From assembly GCA_015069605.1 (NCBI GenBank), contig SVII01000015.1, positions 1 to 35,077 of the forward strand: a DNA stretch of 35,077 nt, in the 5' to 3' direction. The stretch is from Clostridiales bacterium. GTDB lineage: Bacteria; Bacillota; Clostridia; Christensenellales; Borkfalkiaceae. Shown here in pieces: positions 14,397-21,060 of the stretch (its first letter is position 1; each line of letters begins with the position of its first letter). A program made the position numbers and the translations under genes. The notes under the pieces are model-generated. The model was given only the letters and a program-made list of their open reading frames with translations, ran no database searches and had not been told where the DNA came from.

Positions 14397-15671
14397 ATGC
14401 TTACATCTATTTGCGGTATCAACTGGGGCGACGAAGGCAAAGGCAGAATGGTTGACCTTTTGTCTGAAAAGTTCGACGTAGTTTGTCGTTATCAAGGCGG
14501 TAACAACGCAGGTCATACGGTTATCAACGAACGCGGGAAATTCATTCTTAATTTGTTGCCTTCGGGGATTCTTCGTGAAGAAGTTGTCAACGTTATGGGT
14601 AACGGTATGGTTATCGACATCAAACACCTTTGCGGTGAAATAGCGAAATTGAGAGAAGCAGGCATTAAAATCACGCCTGAAAACTTGAAAATTTCCGATC
14701 GCGCGGTCATCACGATGCCTTACAACGTGTTGCAGGACTGTTTGGAAGAAGACCGTTTGGCTGGTAAAAAATTCGGTTCGACCCGTCGCGGTATCGCGCC
14801 CGTTTACGCAGATAAATATTATAAAAAGGCATTCCGTATGGGGGAACTTCTTAATCCCGACCGCCTCTACAAACGCGTTGCGGATATTGTAGAATGGAAG
14901 AACCTCACCGTTGTCGGCGGCTATAAAGCAGAACCCGTAAAGACGGAAGATATTATCGCTTATTTTGAAGAATTTGGCAAACAGCTTGCGCCTTACGTTT
15001 GCGACGTTGGTTTGTATTTAACGCAGGCGCATGCGCAAGGCAAAAACATTATGTTCGAAGCGCAGCTTGGTGCTATGCGTGATATCGATTTCGGTATCCA
15101 TCCCTACACGTCTTCCTCTTCGACGATTGCTGCGTATGCTCCTATCGGTGCAGGTGTGCCTCAGTTGCAGCTTGACAACTCCGTGGGGATCATGAAAGCG
15201 TATTCTACGTGCGTAGGCGAAGGGCCTTTCACGGCGGAATACTTCGGGGAAGACGCGAAATTCTTGCGTGATCTCGGTGGCGAATACGGCGCGGCTACGG
15301 GCAGACCCAGAAGAGTTGGACCTTTTGATATCGTTGCGTCCCGTTATGGTATCCGTTGCCAAGGCGCTACGGAAATCGCTTTGACGAAGATGGACGTTTT
15401 GTCCGCTTACGAAGAAATCGAAGTTTGCGTTGCGTACGAGCTTAACGGCGAAATTATTCACGAATTCCCGTTCGTGGACGTTCTTGACGAATGCAAGCCC
15501 GTATTCAAGAAAGTGAAGGGCTGGAATTGCGATATTTCCGCTTGTCGTAAAAAGGAAGATCTTCCCAAAGAAGCGTTGGATTACGTAAAATATTTGGAAG
15601 AAGCGTGCGGTTGTAAGATTAAGTACGTTTCCGTAGGCGCGGAACGTGATGCGTACGTTGAAATGTATTGA
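14397..15671 (+). CDS. purA: Adenylosuccinate synthetase, divergent form
   Basis: PurA makes adenylosuccinate from IMP, aspartate and GTP, the first step from IMP to AMP. The length (424 residues) and the GTP/Mg loop GDEGKG (11-16), 'GGNNAGHTV', 'GEGPF' and 'TGRPRR' identify the family. Several stretches differ from usual PurA. 'STRRGIAP' replaces the common TTGRGIGP. 'FEAQLGAMRDIDFG' replaces FEGAQG-x-x-LDIDHG, moving the IMP-contacting Gln by one position. 'HPYTSSSSTIAAYAPIGAG' replaces YPFVTSSN-type. 'SVGAERD' replaces STGPDR. It may be a lineage-specific PurA or a paralogue with altered substrate. The ATG is 12 nt after AAGGAG, and the gene is monocistronic. Confidence 0.88.
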   Translation: MLTSICGINWGDEGKGRMVDLLSEKFDVVCRYQGGNNAGHTVINERGKFILNLLPSGILREEVVNVMGNGMVIDIKHLCGEIAKLREAGIKITPENLKISDRAVITMPYNVLQDCLEEDRLAGKKFGSTRRGIAPVYADKYYKKAFRMGELLNPDRLYKRVADIVEWKNLTVVGGYKAEPVKTEDIIAYFEEFGKQLAPYVCDVGLYLTQAHAQGKNIMFEAQLGAMRDIDFGIHPYTSSSSTIAAYAPIGAGVPQLQLDNSVGIMKAYSTCVGEGPFTAEYFGEDAKFLRDLGGEYGAATGRPRRVGPFDIVASRYGIRCQGATEIALTKMDVLSAYEEIEVCVAYELNGEIIHEFPFVDVLDECKPVFKKVKGWNCDISACRKKEDLPKEALDYVKYLEEACGCKIKYVSVGAERDAYVEMY

Positions 15672-15735
15672 TTGAGGTAAACGCGTCTATACGTCGCATT
15701 TCTACATTGCAGATGCGCGAATCCTAAACAAATAT

Positions 15736-15769
15736 CACGGAAGATCGAAAACGGTTTTCCGTGTTTTTT
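15736..15769 (+). terminator. Intrinsic terminator of purA
   Basis: CACGGAA (15736-15742) pairs with TTCCGTG (15757-15763) and is followed by six T. A smaller hairpin (CGCAT/ATGCG, 15695-15717) lies between it and the stop codon. Confidence 0.85.
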
Positions 15770-15827
15770 GTATCATAAGGGCGGAGAGTATTTATAAAAA
15801 ATTTTCTTAGATTTTTTATGTGTGCGC

Positions 15828-15856
15828 TTGTAAAAATATGCGGCTTGTGCTATAAT
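15828..15856 (+). promoter_or_regulatory. SigA promoter of ddh
   Basis: TTGTAA and TATAAT are 17 bp apart. The start is predicted about 30 nt upstream of the ATG. Confidence 0.75.
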
Positions 15857-15889
15857 AATCAAGAAAATATAAATCAATGAGGTGAAACA

Positions 15890-16873
15890 ATGAGTATTCG
15901 TATCGGTATTTATGGTTACGGAAATCTCGGTCGCGGAGTGGAACTTGCGATTCAACAAAACCCTGATATGACTGCGGTGGGGGTGTTTACCCGCCGTGAC
16001 CCAAACACGGTGAAAACACTGACAGGCATACCCGTGTACGCAGCGAACGACGTTTTGAAGATGCAAAAAGATATTGATGTCATGATTCTTTGCGGCGGTA
16101 GCGCTACCGATTTGCCCACCCAAACACCTGAACTTGCGCAGTATTTTAACGTGGTAGACAGTTTTGATACGCACGCGAAAATTCCTGCGCACGTAGCGAA
16201 TGTACAAGCGGTGGCGGAAAATGCAAAAACGACGGCTTTGATTTCTGCTGGTTGGGATCCTGGTATGTTCTCGTTGGCTCGTTTATACGGTGGAGCAGTA
16301 TTACCCGAAGGGAAAGATTACACGTTTTGGGGTAAGGGAGTCAGCCAAGGACATTCGGAGGCGATTCGCCGTATTGATGGCGTAGCCGACGCGAAACAGT
16401 ACACCATTCCCATAGAAAAAGCGGTACGTGCGGTACGCGCAGGCGAAAATCCCGAATTAGCCACAGCGGAAAAACACGAAAGAGAATGTTTTGTCGTTGT
16501 GAAAGAGGGGGCGGATAAGGCGCGGATTGAAAACGAGATTAAGTCGATGCCGAACTATTTTGCGGAATATAACACGACGGTACATTTTATTTCGCAAGAG
16601 GAACTCAATGAAAAACACGGCGGCTTGCCTCACGGCGGGGTTGTGATCCGTAGCGGCGCGACGGGCATAGACAAACAACACAAGCACGTTGTGGAATATT
16701 CCTTGAAGCTGGATTCTAATGCGGAGTTCACTTCTTCCGTTTTGGTGGCGTGCGCAAGAGCGGTTTATCGCTTAAATCAGGGGGGCATGTACGGATGTAA
16801 GACGCTTTTTGACGTTCCGCCTGCCTATTTATCCGTGAAATCTCGCGAGGAATTGTTGAAAACTTTGTTGTGA
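15890..16873 (+). CDS. ddh: meso-Diaminopimelate D-dehydrogenase
   Basis: This NADPH enzyme interconverts tetrahydrodipicolinate and meso-diaminopimelate in one step. It supplies DAP for peptidoglycan and lysine and bypasses the acylated DapD/DapE routes. The 327-residue protein has the Rossmann motif GYGNLG (9-14) and the family motifs 'CGGSATDLP' (about 68-76), 'SAGWDPGMFSLARL' (about 119-132) and 'KGVSQGHSEAIRRIDGV' (about 149-165). The length is normal and the ATG follows GAGGTG. It is monocistronic, between its own promoter and the terminator at 16904-16942. It implies DAP-type peptidoglycan. Confidence 0.95.
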   Translation: MSIRIGIYGYGNLGRGVELAIQQNPDMTAVGVFTRRDPNTVKTLTGIPVYAANDVLKMQKDIDVMILCGGSATDLPTQTPELAQYFNVVDSFDTHAKIPAHVANVQAVAENAKTTALISAGWDPGMFSLARLYGGAVLPEGKDYTFWGKGVSQGHSEAIRRIDGVADAKQYTIPIEKAVRAVRAGENPELATAEKHERECFVVVKEGADKARIENEIKSMPNYFAEYNTTVHFISQEELNEKHGGLPHGGVVIRSGATGIDKQHKHVVEYSLKLDSNAEFTSSVLVACARAVYRLNQGGMYGCKTLFDVPPAYLSVKSREELLKTLL

Positions 16874-16903
16874 TAAAGGTACAATATTTATAAAAGAAAA
16901 TCG

Positions 16904-16942
16904 AAAACACCAACCTGGTCAAAACCGTGGTTGGTGTTTTTT
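16904..16942. terminator. Bidirectional terminator (ddh / radA)
   Basis: CACCAACC (16908-16915) pairs with GGTTGGTG (16929-16936), with an inner GGT/ACC stem, a flanking A-run and a following T-run. It lies between convergent genes. Confidence 0.88.
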
Positions 16943-17007
16943 GTTTGGATGAGAATTTTACGTAGGAGTGGAAAGGTAATCCACTCGTGAATGCAAAGAG
17001 CAAACGC

Positions 17008-18402
17008 TTAATTTTGTGTAGAACGAAGGTTTAAGGCTTTGATCATTTGCCCTACGTATTGCACGGGGACAAGTTCAATTTTGTCCTTATATTTTTCGCA
17101 AGTTTTCATATTTTTTGCAGGCAAGATTACGCGTTGGAAACCCGTTTTAATGCATTCGTTTACGCGTTTGTCGGCGTACGTCACCGAGCGGATTTCGCCC
17201 GTCAAACCCACTTCGCCAAAGACTGCAGTGTATCTATCAATGGGTACGTCGTTTGCCGCGCTGGCGAGCGCTGCGCAAATAGCCAAATCGACGGATGGTT
17301 CGTCTAATTTAATACCTCCCATGGCGTTGATATATACGTCCGAGGAAAAGAAGGGAATTCCGCAACGCTTTTCCAAAACGGCAATCAGCACTACTAATTT
17401 ATTGTAATCGACCCCGAGGCTCATACGGCGTGGCATACCGTATGCGGTTTTGGAAATTAGAGTTTGGATTTCGACGTTCATACAGCGATTGCCACTCTCG
17501 GAAGGGGTAACGGCGGAGCCTGCCGCTACGCCGCGGGATTCGGATAAAAACAGGTTAGCGTAATCGCTGACACTGTTAATGCCACTGTCCGTCATCTCGA
17601 ACACGCCTACCTCTTGCGCGGAACCGAAACGGTTTTTGACGGCGCGAAGCAGTCTAAAATTGTCTTCTTGCTGACCTTCAAAATACAGTACCGTGTCCAT
17701 AATATGTTCCAAAACTTTCGGCCCTGCCAACGCGCCTTCTTTGGTGACGTGGCCGATGATGAAAAAAGTGATGTTTTGGGATTTGGCGATCCGCATCAAT
17801 CTTGCGGCGCATTCGCGTACCTGCCCAACGCTGCCTGCCGCTGAGGACATGGTTTCGGTATAGATTGCTTGTACGGAGTCAATGACGACGAATTTACTCT
17901 CGCCAAGGTTGTTTTCAATATCTTCCAAACACGTTTCATTGAGTAATAGAAGATTGTCAGAATTCAAATTTAAGCGTTCGCAACGCATTTTTACTTGCGA
18001 ACAGCTTTCTTCCGCGGATACGTATAAGGTTTTGTGTCTTTGGGCAAGGTATGCAGCTACCTGCGTTAATAAAGTAGATTTGCCGATACCTGGGTCGCCG
18101 CCAAGAAGTACCAGTGAGCCCCTAACGATGCCGCCGCCCAGCACGGTGTCGAACTCTGTAATGCCGCTTTTAACGCGGTCGAATTTTTCATAACCGATTT
18201 GGGAAAGGGGCAGGGCGCGCGTTTTCATTTCCGACACGCCGCGTCTTGCATCCGATTTCGGTGTTTCCACTACGCGGACAAGTTCTTCCTGCATAGTATT
18301 GAAATTGCCGCAATCGGGACATTTGCCCAGCCATTTCGGCGCGGTGAAACCGCAGTTGGAACAAACGAACTGACTTGTTGGCGTTTTGGGTTTAGTTGCC
18401 AT
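17008..18402 (-). CDS. radA: DNA repair protein RadA/Sms
   Basis: RadA is a hexameric DnaB-like helicase/ATPase that drives branch migration with RecA in recombination repair and transformation. The 464 residues show an N-terminal zinc finger (Cys14, Cys17, Cys28, Cys31), Walker A GGDPGIGKST (101-110), the RadA-specific KNRFG motif (256-260) and a C-terminal Lon-protease-like domain. The ATG follows GAGGTGAT. In many Firmicutes radA sits close to ispD, often with disA. Here ispDF is upstream on the same strand, but an orphan gene flanked by hairpin clusters intervenes and disA is absent. Confidence 0.96.
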   Translation of the reverse strand: MATKPKTPTSQFVCSNCGFTAPKWLGKCPDCGNFNTMQEELVRVVETPKSDARRGVSEMKTRALPLSQIGYEKFDRVKSGITEFDTVLGGGIVRGSLVLLGGDPGIGKSTLLTQVAAYLAQRHKTLYVSAEESCSQVKMRCERLNLNSDNLLLLNETCLEDIENNLGESKFVVIDSVQAIYTETMSSAAGSVGQVRECAARLMRIAKSQNITFFIIGHVTKEGALAGPKVLEHIMDTVLYFEGQQEDNFRLLRAVKNRFGSAQEVGVFEMTDSGINSVSDYANLFLSESRGVAAGSAVTPSESGNRCMNVEIQTLISKTAYGMPRRMSLGVDYNKLVVLIAVLEKRCGIPFFSSDVYINAMGGIKLDEPSVDLAICAALASAANDVPIDRYTAVFGEVGLTGEIRSVTYADKRVNECIKTGFQRVILPAKNMKTCEKYKDKIELVPVQYVGQMIKALNLRSTQN

Positions 18403-18461
18403 AATTTATATCACCTCATTTTTTTAACTTGGGTCAAGGGCTGTGAGCTCTTGCTGGGTTT

Positions 18462-18573
18462 TTAGGGCAAGCGCCCTAACGGGTGTGGGCGGAGCCCATA
18501 GAATATAGCCCCAAGAAAGCAAGCTTTGCTTGCGTTTTTTTACCGCGGAAGCGGTCAACGCTATGCCGTGGCA
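18462..18573. repeat. Cluster A of five short hairpins
   Basis: Five near-perfect hairpins with unrelated sequences stand within 112 bp. Arms: TTAGGGC/GCCCTAA (18462-18479, loop AAGC); TGGGC/GCCCA (18486-18498, loop GGA); GCAAGC/GCTTGC (18519-18533, loop TTT, followed on the plus strand by G and a T-run); ACCGC/GCGGT (18542-18555, loop GGAA); TGCC/GGCA (18564-18573, loop GT). They fill the gap between the orphan gene and radA. No coding potential is seen. Confidence 0.75.
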
Positions 18574-18582
18574 AGTGGAAGA

Positions 18583-19026
18583 TTATTCGTCTGCTTTCTT
18601 GTATATACAGCCCATTTTATCCGTCATGAAACGAATGGCTTTTTTTTCGTAGGGCGATAGTCTTTGTTTTTTGGAAATATGTAAAATCAAATTCTCTATT
18701 CCAATAAAGATGAAAAGGGGGAAAAGCAAAATGTAAATAAGAGTGGTCACTATGCCGTCGCGTACTTTATCGGCGGTGCTTTGGTGGGGATTCCACGGCT
18801 CGTGAATAATTTTTCCGTTGATAATAGACCCACTGTTTTCGTTGGCGAGAACTGTGCATTCAAAGTATTCTTTGCCGCCATGGTTGCAATCAATTTGGAA
18901 GAGAAACCCCTTTTCTGTGCGGAAGAAATAGGAGTAGTGCTCATTTAAAACGGTGTCATGCGTCCGTTCAATAAAATCTTGTGGGGATAAATCACTATAA
19001 AAGATAAGTGGGCTTGCTTTTTTCAT
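18583..19026 (-). CDS. Orphan single-pass membrane protein
   Basis: No family was recognised. The 147-residue frame has a polar N-terminal part of about 90 residues with alternating hydrophobic positions and three Cys at about 47, 57 and near the C-terminus. One clear membrane segment follows (about 92-115, 'TLIYILLFPLFIFIGIENLIL'-like, beginning at Thr94), then a basic tail of about 30 residues. By the positive-inside rule the tail would be cytosolic. No Shine-Dalgarno is visible before the ATG. A weak promoter (TTGATT, 17 bp, AATAAT) lies just upstream, giving at most a very short leader. It sits between ispDF and radA on the same strand, bracketed by hairpin clusters A and B, which suggests an acquired segment. 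It may be expressed poorly or be a relic. Confidence 0.6.
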   Translation of the reverse strand: MKKASPLIFYSDLSPQDFIERTHDTVLNEHYSYFFRTEKGFLFQIDCNHGGKEYFECTVLANENSGSIINGKIIHEPWNPHQSTADKVRDGIVTTLIYILLFPLFIFIGIENLILHISKKQRLSPYEKKAIRFMTDKMGCIYKKADE

Positions 19027-19107
19027 AAGGATAATATGATTATTAAATTATTCGTTTGTCGTTTGACGAAATCAAAAACTTGGTTGTTTTTTGCGTATGA
19101 GAATTGA

Positions 19108-19237
19108 ATGGAGCGGCGCTCCATGGATTAGCGCAAGCATAGCTTGCTTGTTTGGGAATGGATATTGACAGGGCTTCGCCCCGTACTCCATTAAGGGCTA
19201 CTCGCCCTTAAAACCTCGCAAGGAACTTAGTTCCTTG
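19108..19237. repeat. Cluster B of five short hairpins
   Basis: Arms: ATGGAGC/GCTCCAT (19108-19124, loop GGC); GCAAGC/GCTTGC (19133-19147, loop ATA, the same arms as one hairpin in cluster A); GGGC/GCCC (19171-19181, loop TTC) nested in an outer AATGGA/TCCATT pair (19157-19192); TTAAGGGC/GCCCTTAA (19191-19211, loop TACTC); CAAGGAAC/GTTCCTTG (19219-19237, loop TTA). The last overlaps the end of ispDF, whose TAA stop codon is the hairpin loop. Together the hairpins occupy most of the gap upstream of the orphan gene. Confidence 0.78.
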
Positions 19238-20435
19238 ACTTCAATAACACGTATGCGTTGACGGTGATGCCTTTGCCTTCCCCTACGTAGCCCAATCCCT
19301 CATTTGTGCCTGCCGCTACGCCCACCGCGGACATGGGTACACGTAAAACGTTTGCAAGGTTGTTTTTCATATCGTCGATATATTTTGCAAGACGAGGTTT
19401 TTCCGCTTGAATGGCTACCGATAAATTTTGTATGCCATAGCCTTGCATTTGGAGTAAAGAGAGGACTTCGGACAGCATTTGCATGGAATCCGCGCCTCGC
19501 CATTTTTCGTCTGTGTCGGGGAAATAATGCCCGATATCTTTTAAACCTGCCGCTGAAAGCATCGCGTCCATTACCGCGTGAACGAGTACGTCGCCGTCGC
19601 TGTGCGCGATTAAACCGCTATGCGATGGAATTTTTACGCCTGCCAAAACGATATAATCCTGTGGCTTTCCAAACGCGTGCGTGTCGATACCGAACCCACA
19701 ACGCGCAGGCGAAACAAACTTCGCGAAATCGGACGGATAGGTGAGTTTGATATTTTCTTCCGATCCCTCACAAAGCATAGGGAAACGCACGAAATCGTTA
19801 TACACGGAAGAATCGTCGGTATATTGTGCGGCGGAACGCGTTTGTACCGTCGTATCTTTTTGCTCGCCGTCTTTATCGGTGTACGATACGGCGTAGAGTT
19901 TGCCCTCGTGTAAGGCTTTTTGGTAAGCGGTTTTAATTTCTTCCGTATAGAACCCCTGCGGCGTTTGGATACGGACGAGTAGGTTGCGGTCAGGCACGCG
20001 AACGATTTCTCCCGTCGAGCCTTTCACGGCGATGGTGTCCACGCAAGGCATCGAACAAATACCGCTGCCGTATTTTTTTACGCTTTCGATACAGTTTTCA
20101 ATCACTTTTTGGGAAACAAACGGTCTTGCGCCATCGTGGATAAGTACGATTTCGCTTTTTACCGCTTGCAGAGCGTTATACACCGTTTGTGTACGCGTGT
20201 CGCCGCCTTCAACGAGGGTAACTCTGGGAATATCCTTCGCAAGTTTTTCGATTTCCGTTTTGTCGCAAAGGGAATAGGCGATAATGATTTCGTCGATACA
20301 TTCCTGATCGAACGCCTGCAACGTTTGTCTTAACACGGGTGAACCATTTAAATCGACGAGTAATTTATTTTTTTCAAAACCCGCGCGGTTGCCTTTACCT
20401 GCCGCACAAAGAATAGCGCAAACGGTAGGGGTCAT
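19227..20435 (-). CDS. ispDF: Bifunctional IspD-IspF (MEP isoprenoid pathway)
   Basis: One 402-residue polypeptide joins two steps of the non-mevalonate isoprenoid pathway. Residues 1-240 are IspD (MEP cytidylyltransferase): AAGKGNRAG (11-19), Lys24 and DGARPFV (101-107). Residues 246-402 are IspF (ME-cPP synthase), with zinc ligands Asp251, His253 and His286 and 'FPDTD' (305-309). In IspD the usual YTDDSS motif (205-210) is preceded by an insertion of about 20 residues that starts with a near copy, YTDKDG (185-190). The ATG has GAGG upstream and overlaps the rqcP stop as ATGA, so translation is coupled. The TAA stop is the loop of a cluster B hairpin. Confidence 0.95.
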   Translation of the reverse strand: MTPTVCAILCAAGKGNRAGFEKNKLLVDLNGSPVLRQTLQAFDQECIDEIIIAYSLCDKTEIEKLAKDIPRVTLVEGGDTRTQTVYNALQAVKSEIVLIHDGARPFVSQKVIENCIESVKKYGSGICSMPCVDTIAVKGSTGEIVRVPDRNLLVRIQTPQGFYTEEIKTAYQKALHEGKLYAVSYTDKDGEQKDTTVQTRSAAQYTDDSSVYNDFVRFPMLCEGSEENIKLTYPSDFAKFVSPARCGFGIDTHAFGKPQDYIVLAGVKIPSHSGLIAHSDGDVLVHAVMDAMLSAAGLKDIGHYFPDTDEKWRGADSMQMLSEVLSLLQMQGYGIQNLSVAIQAEKPRLAKYIDDMKNNLANVLRVPMSAVGVAAGTNEGLGYVGEGKGITVNAYVLLKSRN

Positions 20436-20674
20436 AATACTACCTCATACAGGGAAGCTGCTTCTTCTTTTTTCACGGTTTCCTTGATGTTGACAACGCG
20501 GACTTTCAAACTGCCCGAAGCGTACAACACTTCAATCACGTCGCCGATTTTTACGGCGGTGGAAGGTTTAGCGGCTTTGCCGTTAATCAACACTTTTTCT
20601 TCGCCGCAGGCTTCCTGCGCGACGGTGCGGCGTTTTAAAATACGCGAAACTTTTAAAAATTTATCAATTCTCAT
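20432..20674 (-). CDS. rqcP: S4-domain RNA-binding protein RqcP
   Basis: RqcP works with RqcH on obstructed 50S subunits, stabilising P-site tRNA during C-terminal alanine tailing in ribosome quality control. The 80-residue protein begins MRIDKFLKVSRILKRRT, the S4 signature of this family, with 'VLINGKAAKPSTAVKIGD' at 28-45. The ATG at 20674 follows GAGGAG; a longer in-frame start at 20695 would contain that site. Its TGA overlaps the ispDF start (ATGA). It is probably the first gene of the rqcP-ispDF minus-strand unit. Confidence 0.9.
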   Translation of the reverse strand: MRIDKFLKVSRILKRRTVAQEACGEEKVLINGKAAKPSTAVKIGDVIEVLYASGSLKVRVVNIKETVKKEEAASLYEVVL

Positions 20675-20767
20675 GAAAATACTCCTCGATATCAATATGG
20701 AACGTAAGGGGAAAACGATTTAAAAAAAGTAAAAATGATTTTTTTTACAAATGCCTTTCAAAAACGC

Positions 20768-20796
20768 TTGACATCTTTAAAAGCGAGCGATATAAT
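20768..20796 (+). promoter_or_regulatory. SigA promoter of rpoBC
   Basis: Perfect TTGACA and perfect TATAAT have a 17-bp spacer. The predicted start near 20803 leaves a leader of about 258 nt before rpoB. Confidence 0.83.
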
Positions 20797-20802
20797 TAGA
20801 TA

Positions 20803-21060
20803 ATGTATCATTATGCTTATCATGGCGTAATGCCGCTCGTAAACGGTTTTTGAAGGTGTTTTTGCCCGAAAAATTAGCCGAAAAACGTCGGTATTCGACA
20901 AATTTCTTTTCAATATATATATTATATCGCAAAGAAAGGGAAAAGTAAAGCGTAAGGATATAAAAAGTTTCAAACCAAGACAAAAATTTCGATTTTTATC
21001 GATGAAAAGATATACTCGGTAGATCGCCTGAAAAAATTGCAAGGAGCAAAAACGAACAAA
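20803..21060 (+). promoter_or_regulatory. Long rpoB leader with divergent promoter
   Basis: This 258-nt untranslated stretch holds small stems, including GTTTTT/AAAAAC (about 20857-20886) and GTCG/CGAC just after. No known riboswitch or ribosomal-protein leader was recognised. A possible minus-strand promoter for rqcP-ispDF (TTTACT, 17 bp, TATAAT; 20921-20949) is embedded in it, so both strands may be transcribed here. The rest of the 386-bp gap from 20675 shows no genes. Confidence 0.4.

Noticed and set aside
18462-19237. CRISPR array or IS terminal inverted repeats
   Set aside because: The hairpins differ in sequence and spacing, there is no repeat-spacer pattern, and no transposase or matching long terminal repeats flank the orphan gene.
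21037-21060. Upstream TTG start for rpoB
   Set aside because: It would place the AGGAG ribosome site inside the coding region and add residues not typical of RpoB; ATG at 21061 is preferred despite the long spacing.
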